A DNA stretch of 64,000 nucleotides from Oncomelania hupensis (taxonomy: Eukaryota; Mollusca; Gastropoda; Littorinimorpha; Pomatiopsidae), in contig JBAHVR010000275.1 in assembly GCA_036898135.1 (NCBI GenBank), positions 124,001-188,000 on the forward strand, given 5' to 3'. The position numbers and the translations under genes are program-made. Shown here in pieces: positions 35,360 to 45,793 of the stretch; positions within the stretch are counted from its first letter, which is position 1, and every line of letters starts with the position of its first letter. Under the pieces are notes generated by a model, which saw only the letters and a list, made by a program, of their open reading frames with translations, made no database searches and was not told the origin of the DNA.

Positions 35360-36500
35360 AGGGTAAATATTTAAACAATGTGGTCAAATATTATTAGATA
35401 GAACAGTTAAACATCGTAAGAAATAAAACAAACATCACATCTAACAAGTATAAATATTTGATCAATAGGGTACAACATTATGAGATAAAAGACGTTAAAC
35501 ATAGTAAGAAATAAAACAAACATCACACCTAACAAGTATAAATATTTGATCAACAGGGTACAACATTATGAGATAAAAGACGTTAAACATCGTAAGAAAT
35601 AAAACAAACATCACACCTAGCAAGTATAAATATTTGATCAATAGGGTACAACATTATGAGATAAAAGACGTTAAACATCGTAAGAAATAAAACAAACATC
35701 ACATCTAACAAGTATAAATATTTGATCAATAGGGTACAACATTATGAGATAAAAGACGGTAAACATCATAAGAAATAAAACAAACATCACACCTAACAAG
35801 TATAAATATTTGATCAATAGGGTACAACATTATGAGATAAAAGACGTTAAACATCGTAAGAAATAAAACAAACATCACATCTAACAAGTATAAATATTTG
35901 ATGGTTGGTTGTTTGTAGATTATAGTCACACGACACTTTCGCATATAGGTGACTACTGGACCGATTTATACTGACACCAGCGGGCCAGTTGTTGGTAAAG
36001 GGGAAAATAATATGATCACACGTTGACCAATCCGGGATTCGAACCAGCGACCTTTCAGTTACTAGCAAGACGCTCTTACCAACTGAGCTACCCGGCCCCT
36101 CAAAACTAAACATCATAAGAAATAAAACAAACATCACACCTAACAAGTATAAATATTTGATCAATAGTGTACAACATTATGAGATAAAAGACGTTAAACA
36201 TCGTAAGAAATAAAACAAACATCACATCTAACAAGTATAAATATTTTATCAATAGGGTACAACATTATGAGATAAAACACGTTAAACATCGTAAGACATA
36301 AAACAAACATCACATCTAACAAGTATAAATATTTTATCAATAGGGTACAACATTATGAGATAAAAGACGGTAAACATCGTAAGAAATACTACCAACATCA
36401 CATCTAACAAGTATAAATATTTGATCAATAGGGTACAACATTATGAGATAAAACAAGTTAAACATCATAAGAAATAAAATAAACATCACACCTAAGTATA
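35360..36500. repeat. 88-bp satellite array, about 11 units
   Basis: A unit containing ACATCACATCTAACAAGTAT and GGGTACAACATTATGAG repeats exactly every 88 bases: unit marks at 35432, 35520, 35608, 35696, 35784, 35872, then after the SINE 36131, 36219, 36307, 36395 and 36483. Units differ by few substitutions. A family B SINE at 35915-36101 sits in the sixth unit, with about 34 bases of that unit missing. No spacer variation, so this is not CRISPR-like. Confidence 0.95.
35915..36101 (-). mobile_element. tRNA-derived SINE, family B, copy 4
   Basis: Full-length, minus strand, with A box TAGCTCAGTTGGTAAGAG and B box GGTTCGAATCCCGG. It interrupts the 88-bp satellite. Nearly identical to copies 3 and 5. 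Confidence 0.9.
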
Positions 36501-36529
36501 AAAAGGCATGTTTAAAGAGACACATACAC

Positions 36530-38128
36530 TGTCGCAAGATGACTAGTTTTACCCTGCCTTATTTCCGTTTTTGCTTGTATAGTCAGTTAATCTTAGAATG
36601 TTAATGTTAGGCTGCAGCAGACGATGGAAGTAATCAAGCGTAGCAATGGTATACTGCCGGTTACACACAGTAGTTGCTGGACGGTAGGAGCACAGGCAAT
36701 GACATCATCGTAGCTACGTTAGGCGAGTCGATTACCATCCAATGGGAACACAGTTTAGAATGGATTCAACCAGGTCTGGCTGATTCAAATAGAGAGATAG
36801 AACGGGAGTCGAGTTTAAAACGAGGAGCAGTAACCAGCTACTCAGGTGGGGCCGGGTAGCTCAGTTGGTAAGAGCGTCTTGCTAGTAACCGAAAGGTCGC
36901 TGGTTCGAATCCCGGATTGGTCAACGTGTGATCATATTATTTTCCCCTTTACCAACAACTGACCCGCTGGTGTCAGTATAAATCGGTCCAGTAGTCACCT
37001 ATGTGCGAAAGTGTCGTGTGACTATAATCTACAAACAACAGCTACACAGTTAGCAGTACTATCTCCACTGTTAGACCAGGAAGCAGGACTTGTGAATCTT
37101 AGAATTCAATCAAGTAGCCACGGGCCTGACTTTGTCAAACATGGAACCACTGTTGTTTAACCTATATGTATGTTTGCAGACCAGTGGCTGTAGCAGTGAA
37201 TGTTTATAATATTATTAATTCTTTATGTGTATAATTAGCCACGATTTATATTTATGTATGTATAGGAAATTAGAGTTGAGATTCCAGTGGACCACGGACC
37301 TAGCAGAATGTTCGTCGCTTATGTATAGAGATGTGGAGCTATCACTGAGGGCTACTTTAGCTTTGGCTTTCAGTGAGACGCTCTGCACAGACCTATTATT
37401 CAGGGTTGTGCAGAATTTCGTCTCTTATGTTACAGGCGAGCAGGCGAGATATATCGTGCGCCCAACTCAACAGAAAAAACGAGTTGGCTGTTTAGCCTCT
37501 ACAGCACAGGACTGAGAGAGCAACCCTGGAAAACACTCTCCAAGACAACACAGCGTGTCAAGGAACCAAACTACACGACGACCCAGCGTGTACCAGAAGC
37601 TACCTCAACGAAGGGCTTCAAACCCGCTACACTAAAGTTAAGTGCCGAGGAAAGAGTGCACTAAAACTGATAGCAAAAGGACCACAGTAGTCCACTCTTC
37701 AGAAACTATAGTAAAGAGGACCACAGTAGTCCAATCTTCAAGAACGTTAGTAGCCAGTGCCCTAGGATGAGACAATAGCTGCCTAGACTATCAGCGATCG
37801 AATCATTTGCATTGACTTATGACTTTTTAAGGTAGATTAGTACATTGAAGATCTTGTATAGAGTAGAAGAAATAAATGTGTGATTTTAACTGTTATCAAA
37901 TGGCTGGACTACATATGATTCATAGCCGTGTGAAAGCTAGTGTGACAGTGATCTTTTACCATTTTTCTATCTATCTCTGTACCCCAGCCATAACACAGAC
38001 CGAGCTAAACAAATAAATGTATTAAAGTAATTCATCGGGTGACAAACTAGCGGTCCCCATCGAATAAAGCGTGAGGGTTACAGCAATCCATTGTGCAGAG
38101 CCCAGCAACAAAGAAACCCCACGTTACA
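36530..38128 (+). mobile_element. Solo LTR of a Ty3/Gypsy-like element, copy 2
   Basis: Starts TGTCGCAAGATGACTAG and ends CACGTTACA on the plus strand. Flanking pentamers TACAC and CACAC differ at one base, so the target duplication is probable but not exact. Homologous to the minus-strand solo LTR at 18359-19829 over its central and 3' parts (GATTCCAGTGGACC, GACGCTCTGCACA, CCATTGTGCAGAGCCCAGC). AATAAA signals lie near 37870 and 38015. A family B SINE is inserted at 36846-37038. Without it the LTR is about 1.4 kb. Confidence 0.78.
36835..37049 (+). mobile_element. tRNA-derived SINE, family B, copy 5
   Basis: 193-bp SINE at 36846-37038 between imperfect 11-bp direct repeats CAGCTACTCAG (36835) and CAGCTACACAG (37039). 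Head GGGGCCGGGTAGCTCAGTTG, B box GGTTCGAATCCCGG about 55 bases in, and a tail ending ATAATCTACAAACAA. The anticodon-loop region contains CTAGTAA, as in tRNA-Thr(AGU), which is only a weak hint of origin. It sits inside the solo LTR and is therefore younger than it. Confidence 0.92.
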
Positions 38129-38462
38129 CACACAAGCACGCACGCACACACACACACACACACACAAACACACACAGGAGGACCTCAGCATTAAGAATAC
38201 ATAATGAAGCAATGATAAAAATAGCTCAAAATAAAAAGTACCAGTTGGCGACACGGGAAAAAGAAGTAATATGACATTACATAACAATTTGTTTTATAAA
38301 CCAGAGTAACAGTTAAATAAAACTATTTAAAAACCATACAGTGCCAACCCCAATAAACAATAAAAAGAAGTGTACAGGCATAAAGCATTTAAACCAAGAA
38401 CAATAGAAAAAAGACAATGATGGAACACGCACACAAAAAACACATACACACACACGTGTGTG
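38129..38462. other. CA repeats and unassigned sequence
   Basis: CA/CG-rich repeats at 38129-38175 and CACACGTGTGTG around 38448-38465. No gene. Confidence 0.6.
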
Positions 38463-38571
38463 TGTAGAAACGACGTTCTGATGACTGTTGTGAAAAAAAC
38501 AGAGATTATTTTGACACACTTTCCATTTCTTTGACATTATTTTGACATTTTCCATTTTTTTAATCTATCCA

Positions 38572-38617
38572 TAACCCTAACCCAAACCCTAACCCTTAAC
38601 CTAACCCTAATCCTAAA
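38572..38617 (-). repeat. Interstitial telomere-like repeats
   Basis: About seven degenerate CCCTAA-type units (AACCCTAACCCAAACCCTAA and variants). TTAGGG is the usual metazoan telomere repeat, so this is a short interstitial stretch. Confidence 0.85.
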
Positions 38618-38708
38618 ACAGCTCTAACTCAACGGGGAACCATTTTGACATCAAAATAGGGCGCCCTTCCAAAAAAGTCAAAAGAAACCATGTGGAGTTT
38701 TATGTGTG

Positions 38709-39266
38709 TGTCCCGTTGGAGTGCCGGGGGTTTCAGTATAAATAGTATCCCCACTTTATGGAAATGTAGTGCTTTAAATTCCCACTGTCGCTGTCTTCCT
38801 CATTTACTCTTTCCCATTCCTGCTCTGTCCTATCACTCTGCTATACTATCTTCTTCTTCGCTAGATCAATGACCTACCTTTTTTTCTTGAAAACTCTTCC
38901 GGGACAAGACTCCTTGTTTGTGTATGAGGTCTGTTGGATCAGCTTGGGAGTGTTGGACGCTTTCTGCCGGGTGGTCACTATGGCTTCCTATGATGTTATT
39001 ATTTAGCAATATAGGCATTTTATATGTATATGTTTTGTTGATAATTTATAATGATGTTTGTATTCTATTTTGTTTTTGTAACCGGGGGTTCGAGTAGTTG
39101 GGGTAAAGCCTCAGCCGTCCCCCTGCGTGGGATGTATTTATTGTAAAGTGACTGGCCGGTGGAGGGCATTCAATTTTCCCACTAGGGTTGTTTCAGCAGA
39201 TCTTTTATGCGGATCGGGGGTTGTCCGGTCCTGATTTGGCTCGGAAGAGTCCGCTGGACCTAAAGC

Positions 39267-39297
<31 letters not shown>
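38709..39297 (+). mobile_element. Family A retroposon, copy 5 (full length)
   Basis: A clean full-length copy: starts CCCGTTGGAGTGCCGGGGG, TATAAATAG about 30 bases in, TTCTTGAAAACTCTTCCGGG in the centre, and ends GGACCTAAAGC plus an ATCA-repeat tail of seven units. The tail differs from the TGTAA tails of copies 1 and 2. No ORF of note. Confidence 0.9.
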
Positions 39298-39298
<1 letters not shown>

Positions 39299-39314
39299 GA
39301 ACGTCGTTTCTACA

Positions 39315-40374
39315 TGCCCACACACACACACCCACACCCACACACGCACACATACAGGAGTTGACCCCGTTAAGCGGTCTTTAACAATTTTCCATCATTA
39401 CGCTGCCGGTATATATCTGGCTACCGAACAGCTCTATGAACTCCAAATTATTCCAAATTATGGAATTTGCTTCGTTTTTGCATTCTAAGAGCTGTGGTAT
39501 ATAAATTATTTCTCTAAAGCAACAAACATGGAAGTGTGATTTCTTACCATCATTGTGCAGCCATTGTGTGTGACCTCTTTTGCACTAACATTATGTGGTC
39601 ATTGTGTGTAAGCTCATCTGTATCAACATTATGTGGTCATTGTGTGTAAGCTCATCCGTATCAACATTATGTGGTCATTGTGTGTAAACTCATGTGTACC
39701 ATCATTATATGATCATTTTGTGTATGCTCATTTGTACTAACTTTATGCGGTCATTGTGTACCATCATTAAGTAGTCATGGTGTGTAAACTCTTATGTACC
39801 ATCATTATGTAGTCATTGTTGGTAAGCTCATCTGTACCATTATTGTGTAGTTAATTTGTGTAAACTCTTATGCATTATTACCAGGCGGTCTGCAGGTGTA
39901 CCATCATACTTATAAAGATGTTACATTCTAAAATCACATAATTTGTAAACTGATTTCAAATACATTGAATTGAAATCTTCAAAAAGACTTTATTGTAAAT
40001 CTTTAGTGGATTTTAGTTAACTAGCAGTAGAACATGTTAAAGACATTTGTATTATGATGCTGAGAATATGAATAAACTTTTCTTGACTCACTATGAAAAC
40101 TGCTTTGAAGTTTGATGCAGAATGTGCTTTAAAAAAACTTATGTAATCGTAACTGAGCTGAGCAACAGAATGAGAAAAAGATAGAGAAAAAGAAAACACA
40201 AATCGGTCAAATGGCTTCAGTATAAATGTATTCAAACTGTAATACATATTTTAATGTTCAAACAACTGGTAGCGTGCAGTACTATGGACAAGACATAAAC
40301 ATGTGTGGTTTGCAGACAGTGGCAATGGGTGAGCTGGCATCTCAAAGATAAAAAATCACACTGGTTTTGCTTGC
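39315..40374. other. Unassigned sequence around a 38-bp minisatellite
   Basis: CA-rich start, then unique-looking sequence. The minisatellite is listed separately. The final 450 bases show no gene. Confidence 0.5.
39540..39895. repeat. Degenerate ~38-bp minisatellite
   Basis: Units like ACATTATGTGGTCATTGTG followed by TGTAAGCTCATC repeat about eight times. The clearest pair is exactly 38 bases apart (39623 and 39661). Later units vary in length. Related wording (ATTGTGGTCAGT) occurs at 47985 and 56685. Confidence 0.85.
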
Positions 40375-40836
40375 TTGATTGATTGATTAATTGTTGCTTT
40401 AGGTCCAGCGGACTCTTCCGAGCCAAATCAGGACCGGACAACCCCCGATCCGCATAAAAGATCTGCTGAAACAACCCTAGTGAGAAAACTGAATGCCCTC
40501 CACCGGCCAGTCACTTTACAATAAAGACATCCCACGCAGGGGACGGCTGAGGCTTTACCCCAACTACTCGAACCCCCGGTTACAAAAACAAAATAGAATA
40601 CAAACATCATTATAAATTATCAACAAAACACATACATATAAAATGCCTACAGTGCTAAATAATAACATCATAGGAAGCCCCAGTGACCACCCGGCAGAAA
40701 GCGTCCAATACTCCCAAGCTGATCCAACAGACCTCATACACAAACAAGGAGTCTTGTCCAGGAAGAGTTTTCAAGAAAAAAAGGTAGGTCATTGATCTAG
40801 CGCAGAAGAAGATAGTATAGCAGAGTGATAGGACAG
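40375..40836 (-). mobile_element. Family A retroposon, copy 6 (5'-truncated)
   Basis: Minus strand with a TTGA/ATTG tail at 40375-40392. Runs to about 40835, where it is cut by the tail of copy 7. Lacks the TATAAATAG end. Confidence 0.87.
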
Positions 40837-41425
40837 AATGATTGATTGATAGTTGCTTTAGGTCCAGCGGACTCTTCCGAGCCAAATCAGGACCGGACAA
40901 CCCCCGATCCGCATAAAAGATCTGCTGAAACAACCCTAGTGGGAAAATTGAATGCCCTCCACCGGCCAGTCACATTACAATAAAGACAGTCCCCTATACG
41001 CTACTGTGTCCGGGGACGGTAATCTACCCACTGAACTGAACTGAACGCTGAGGCTATACTCTTAATTTATCGAACCCCCGTTTACAAAATTGGAATAAAA
41101 ATATGATAAAATATTAAAACAAAACACATACATATAAAATGCCTACATTGCTAAATAATATCATAGAAAGCCCTAGTGTCCATTTGGCAGAGAGCGTCCA
41201 ATATCCCCAAGCTGACCCAATACACAAACGAGGAGTTTTGGGAGAGTTTTCAAGAAAAAAGGTAGATGACTGGTCTAGCGAAGAAGATAGTAGAGCTATA
41301 GAACAGAGTATGAATACGAAAACAACAAAGAAGAAAGACTGCTACAGTGGGAATTTAAACTACAGCACTAAATTTTCAGAAAGTGAGGATGCTATTCATA
41401 CAGAAACCCCGGCCACTCCACGGCG
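40837..41425 (-). mobile_element. Family A retroposon, copy 7 (full length, carries a SINE tail)
   Basis: Tail TGATTGATTGAT at 40837, and its 5' end with TATGAATAG (variant of TATAAATAG) near 41395. An insert at about 40987-41047 reads GTCCCCTATACGC...GGTAATCTACC plus an ACTGA-repeat tail. This is the same short SINE tail found at 7797 and 11272. Confidence 0.85.
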
Positions 41426-41624
41426 GTGTTACTTCCAACACACACAAAAATAAAAAATAATCAGTCAACTAACAAGAAAATGTAACAAAAAAATGTGTTT
41501 TTTTTTTTTTAAAAAAGCACATATTTAACAACAAAAAACAAAAACAAAAAAGTGGGGAAAAAACCTACAACAACACTAATTAAAAAACATAAAAATCAAT
41601 AAATTGCACATTTTGCAGACATCT
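41426..41624. other. AT-rich unassigned sequence
   Basis: A-rich and AAAAC-rich, with a T12 run near 41500. No gene. Confidence 0.4.
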
Positions 41625-41835
41625 TTACATACGCACTGAACGCACATTCATCACTCAGACATGCAAAGTCACTATTAGAAGATGGAAAGGGAATCTAATT
41701 TTAATTTTGAAATGTTTAGATTGACTGCATCCAATATTTTTATTGAAGGGAGCGAGGAAACCAGAGTACCCAGAGAAAACCAACAGTGACCTGAAAAGCC
41801 TCGTACCTAAAAGTCGCACAAGTTCATCCCTTGAT
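41625..41835 (-). mobile_element. Family D SINE, copy 2 (head missing)
   Basis: Minus-strand match to the body of 31195-31477, including the GGTTTTCTCTGGGTACTC block and TTCAATAAAAATATTGGATG. The tRNA-like head with the B box is absent. Confidence 0.75.
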
Positions 41836-42204
41836 ATTTGATATTCGAGCTTCGATATTTTTATTTACACTGCCCAAGCACGAACATCGACATAAGAGAT
41901 TCGGCTATTAATTTGCATAACTTCGTGTAACATAAAATTAATATGGGTGCTTGGGCTGTGTCAATAACGAATGGTGGTTTAATTGAATGAATGATTACAA
42001 GTCTACATCAATGTCTTATCAATTTCCTGAAAACCTGTAGCAGACTACTTAGTAAACAGGGCAACATACAAACCATTATTTCAAAGTGCTGCAGTCACAC
42101 AGAGCTGTGCACGGTATCTACTATGATTGCTAAAGGATGCTCTAAAATAAAATAGAAAGATCATTCAAACACTGAACCATTTCACTATAAGTATTTAGGG
42201 CACT
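41836..42204. other. Unassigned sequence
   Basis: No gene or repeat copy is recognised. Confidence 0.4.
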
Positions 42205-42535
42205 GTTCGGGATGCATATTTGCAGACAATAGGACAGAGCTGCTCAAAGTGCTGGCCGATACAGGATCTAGCCAAAGCGGCCCAAGGCGCCAACCTGCAA
42301 CCTCTGGGCGCATAGTCTGATGCTCAACCTGCAACCTCTGGACATATAGTCTGACTCTCAAACGACTGAGCACAATCCTGGCGATGAGGTATTGGACCTA
42401 GTTGAGTGCAAAGTGTATTTAGGTAGCTGGCACTCGCCCAGCTAGAACATGAGCGTCAAGATCTTTAAAGTCCGTGCAATGGAATGCATGCATGCAAACT
42501 TGATCTCAGTTTATACTCTCATCTGAAATACTAAA
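42205..42535 (-). mobile_element. Family C SINE-like element, copy 3
   Basis: Reverse-complement match of 16395-16706, with GCTGGCCGATACAGGATC, CTTTAAAGATC and GTTTATACTCTCATC. A ~45-base piece (GCAACCTCTGG...AGTCTGA) is duplicated within it. Lower identity than copy 2. Confidence 0.72.
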
Positions 42536-43070
42536 AGAAATGTTATCCTTTCCAATTGCCCACTGCATGCTTACCTAAACTAAACACTTCAAAATATAAT
42601 CGATTTTTTTCACGCGCACCCAACTGTCTTAATTATGTTCATGGCATTGTACATGTGCCCTTGACCCATCCAGCTCACACGAAATCTCTATTACCAATCA
42701 TATTTGGCACTCACCCTAAGACAAGCATACATTTAATTTTGATCTTTAACGATTCTTACATCTCATGAAAACTGACAGTGGACGCATCAAAATATTGATT
42801 ACACCTCATCAATAAAGATCATGCATAGTCCATTTCGCCATTTCCATTTGTTTGGTTACTGCTCCCTCTAAACATGACTCAGCACACTATTCAATTTCAA
42901 CAAGTTAGATTGTCAGAATTTTTTAGCAACAATTTATTCACGGACTAGAGAAAGCAGTACCAGCACAATTTGTGTCCCCAACGATTCATGCTTTCAGTCA
43001 CATACTGTCCTGTACAACGAGACGGAAATACTGTAGAATTACAGAAGGAAAGAACACTGAACGTTTACAT
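42536..43070. other. Unassigned sequence
   Basis: No gene is recognised. Confidence 0.4.
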
Positions 43071-43440
43071 TACATTACATAATTGTTGCTTTAGGTCCAG
43101 CGGACTCTTCTGAGCCAAATCAGGACCGGACAACCCCCAATCCGCATAAAAAAAGATCTGCTGAAACAACCCTAGTGGGAAAACTGAATGCCCCCCCCCA
43201 CCAGCCAGTCACTTTACAATAAAGACATCCCACGCAGGGGACGGCTGAGGCTTCACCCCAACTTATCGAACCCCCGTTTACAAAAACAAAATAGAATACA
43301 AACATCATTATAAATTATCAACAAAAAACATACATATAACATGCCTACATTGCTAAATAATAACATCATAGGAAGCCCTAGTGACCACCTGGCAGAAAGC
43401 GTCCAATATTACCAAGCTGATCCAACAGACCTCATACACA
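43071..43440 (-). mobile_element. Family A retroposon, copy 8 (5'-truncated)
   Basis: TTACA-type tail (ACATTACATTACAT) at 43064-43080. Body to about 43440, where copy 9's tail begins. It has a C-run expansion at 43192. Confidence 0.87.
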
Positions 43441-44010
43441 ATTGATTGATTGATTGATTGTTGCTTTAGGTCCAGCGGACTCCTCCGAGCCAAATCAGGA
43501 CCGGACAACCCCCGATCCGCATAAAAGATCTGCTGAAACAACCCTAATGGGAAAATTGAATGCCCTCCACCGGCCAGTCACTTTACAATAAAGACATCCC
43601 ACGGAGGGGACGGCTGAGGCTTTACCCCAACTACTCGAACCCCCGGTTACAAAAACAAAATAGAATACAAACATCATTATAAATTATCAACAAAACATAT
43701 ACATATAAAATGCCTATATTGCTAAATACTAACATCATAGGAAGCCCTAGTGACCACCCGGCAGAAAGCGTCCAACACTCCCAAGCTGATCCAACAGACC
43801 TCATACACAAACAAGGAGTCTTGTCCAGGAAGAGTTTTCAAGAAAAAAGGTAGGTCATTGATCTAGCGAAGAAGAAGATAGTATAGCAGAGTGATAGGAC
43901 AGAGCAGGAAAGGGAAAGAGTAAATGAGGAAGACAGCGACAGTGGGAATTTAAAGCACTAAATTTCCAGAAAGTGGGGATACTATTTATACTGAAACCCC
44001 CGGCACCCCA
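43441..44010 (-). mobile_element. Family A retroposon, copy 9 (full length)
   Basis: ATTG tail at 43441-43460, complete body, and a 5' end with TATAAATAG (reverse-complemented) near 43990 and CCCCCGGCACCCC at 44008. Confidence 0.9.
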
Positions 44011-44105
44011 AACAAGGAGTCTTGTCCCGGAAGAGTTTTCAAGAAAAAAGGTAGGAGACTGATCTAGCGAAGAAGACGATAGTATAGCAGATTGATAGAA
44101 CAGAG
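44011..44105 (-). mobile_element. Family A fragment, copy 10
   Basis: Central piece only (CAAGGAGTCTTGTCCCGGAA to GATAGAACAGAGCA), joined directly to copy 9. It may be a rearranged part of one insertion. Confidence 0.75.
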
Positions 44106-44190
44106 CATTACATTACATTACATTACATTACATGATTATTGTTTTAGGTCCAGCGGACTCTTCCGAGCCAAATCAGGACCGGACAACCCC
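44106..44190 (-). mobile_element. Family A 3'-end fragment, copy 11
   Basis: TTACA tail (five units) and the last ~60 bases of family A. Interrupted at GGACAACCCC by the palindrome at 44191. Confidence 0.8.
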
Positions 44191-44376
44191 TACCAATACC
44201 ATGTAATGTGGACAAAAATGTTGGTCATTAGACAGAGACACTTGAATCCCAGCAAAGGTACAGAAAAACTATCATTATCAATAATGTTGTGCAACTGATT
44301 TTTCTGTACCTTTGCTGGGATCCAAGTGTCTCTGTCTAATGACCAACATTTTTGTCCACGTTACATGGTATTGGTA
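44191..44376. repeat. Near-perfect 186-nt palindrome
   Basis: The left arm 44191-44268 and right arm 44299-44376 (78 nt each) are reverse complements with only two mismatches that I count, around a 30-nt loop. The arms start TACCAATACCATGTAATG. It interrupts family A copy 11. It could be a tiny foldback/MITE insertion or a recently formed inverted duplication. RNA from it would fold into a long hairpin. Confidence 0.92.
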
Positions 44377-44501
44377 TTGCTTACTATCCAAAAATCCTAT
44401 TTGAATCAATTATAAAAAATATTCACATTATAATATTTATTAAAAAAACAACAAGAAAAAAATGCATGCGCACAAGCACACACATCACTTACGTGCAAGC
44501 A
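44377..44501. other. Unassigned sequence
   Basis: AT-rich, then a CA-type stretch. No gene. Confidence 0.4.
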
Positions 44502-44695
44502 CACCAATCACCCAGTTACATGCATATGAGAGCTAGTAGGCCTATGTCTCCACCAATCACCCAGTTACATGCATCAGAGCTTGTGGGCCTATGTCTCCAC
44601 CAATCACCCAGTTACATGCATCAGAGCTAGTGGGCCTATGTCTCCAGCAATCACCCAGTTATATGCATAGCAGAGCTAGTGGGCTTATGTCTCCA
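44502..44695. repeat. 47-bp minisatellite, about four units
   Basis: Units start CACCAATCACCCAGTTACAT at 44502, 44551 and 44598, with a fourth, more diverged unit at 44645. Spacing is 47-49 bases. Confidence 0.92.
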
Positions 44696-45559
44696 CAACC
44701 TCCCCGGCTGGTCATGATAAAAGTAAATAAAAACGAATACTTTTCCATGTACAAACTGTTTTTTCCTTGCCACTAGTTATATTCTAACATTCTTTATACT
44801 TCTCAATAGCTAAGGTAAAAATAATGAGTCTGAATCAGGACTGTAGAAATATCTACAGTTGGCAGGTAGAGGTGGTGGAGACGCAGGCCTACTAACTCTG
44901 CTACACAGTGTGATTGAACACCACATAAATGAGGAATGTACATGTCCATGGTATTCTCTCTCACCTCTCTTCACTCCAAAGCCAATAAAGTTTCTGAATT
45001 TTCCTTTCTTGCCAAGGTCGACAAACAAGTCGAAGGAAAGTGAAAGTGTTTGCTCGAACATTTCAACTTGCAAACACAATTTAGGCTGCTTGACCGTTTC
45101 TACCGGCACAGTTCTGCAGTTCAAAATATAGTTCTCAGTTTCACAAACCTAAAAAATAGTAGGGATCTTTCACACATACCACTTGATGCTACATGGGTCA
45201 TTTTTGGTGCCATTCATATACAGGCAATTGCCTTGATCACAGAATGTTCAGTAATTGGTTTCAAACGACGTTCTACATTACATTACAAATTGTTCCACAA
45301 AACCACGCTGTCATCAAAGGTTGTCTACACAGTGCATACACGCAGCCATTTAGTGCATGAAGTCTTTACCAGTGAAAAGGTTTAGTGTACTTAAAACATG
45401 AGGAATCACAACATCACACTATTTTTGGAGAGCTGCAATGGTGCAGTAGTGGACCATCAGTCTCAAAAGTCCAGAGTTTGGCATCTAGAAGTTTCTGAAG
45501 CAGTGCAGGTGTGACTGAAAAGAATCGAGTCCCTCATACACAGAGTTTGTACAGTGTTT
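44696..45559. other. Unassigned, possible 3' region of the exon at 45560-45768
   Basis: No accepted gene. If the neighbouring minus-strand exon is real, its 3' UTR would lie here. Short overlapping ORFs on both strands at 44810-45385 do not resemble known proteins. Confidence 0.35.
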
Positions 45560-45768
45560 TTATCTAGCTGCGTTAGCTGTTGCTGTGGCCCGATTTCTTA
45601 CAAAATCTTTGATGTTTTTCCAAGTTATGTGCCTGAGAACAGGTTCTTTTTGAAGGCAGTCTTCTATAACAGCTTTACCAGGTAAGGTGTGGAGGTGAAT
45701 GTAGCGACCCAACTGTCGATAACAAGCTGCTACTTCCCCTTTACTCCATGGACGCCTGGCTGGATGCT
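45560..45768 (-). CDS. Candidate 3'-terminal coding exon of an unidentified gene (partial)
   Basis: On the minus strand a strong splice-acceptor-like sequence, TTTTTCTGCAG, ends at 45769. The open frame after it encodes about 68 residues to a TAA at 45560-45562. The peptide has RRPWSKGEV, LPGKAVIEDCL and ITWKNIKDFVRNR. I recognise this spacing (R.W...E, then PGK....C, then W..[IV]K..V.N) from the C-termini of uncharacterised multi-copy proteins in fish and marine invertebrates, possibly themselves mobile-element derived. Stops lie upstream in frame, as expected for an intron. A hAT-like element is inserted 25 bases into that intron. I found no upstream exon in the window. It could be an exon relic rather than an active gene. 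Confidence 0.45.
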
Positions 45769-45793
45769 CTGCAGAAAAACCCAAATGTTACTT

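Larger units (their letters stand above)
38463..39314. repeat. 20-bp perfect inverted repeats around family A copy 5
   Basis: TGTAGAAACGACGTTCTGAT at 38463-38482 is the exact reverse complement of 39295-39314. The right copy starts in the ATCA tail of family A copy 5. CA-type repeats lie just outside both copies. Its meaning is unclear. Confidence 0.85.

Noticed and set aside
35360..36500. CRISPR-like regular repeat
   Set aside because: Direct 88-bp tandem units with no unique spacers, in animal DNA. It is a satellite.
36846..36920. Functional tRNA gene
   Set aside because: The A and B boxes are good, but stems do not pair as a tRNA and the same head is repeated with a common tail. It is a SINE.
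37225..37515. 96-codon plus-strand ORF
   Set aside because: It lies within the solo LTR, and the homologous part of the other solo LTR is not open.
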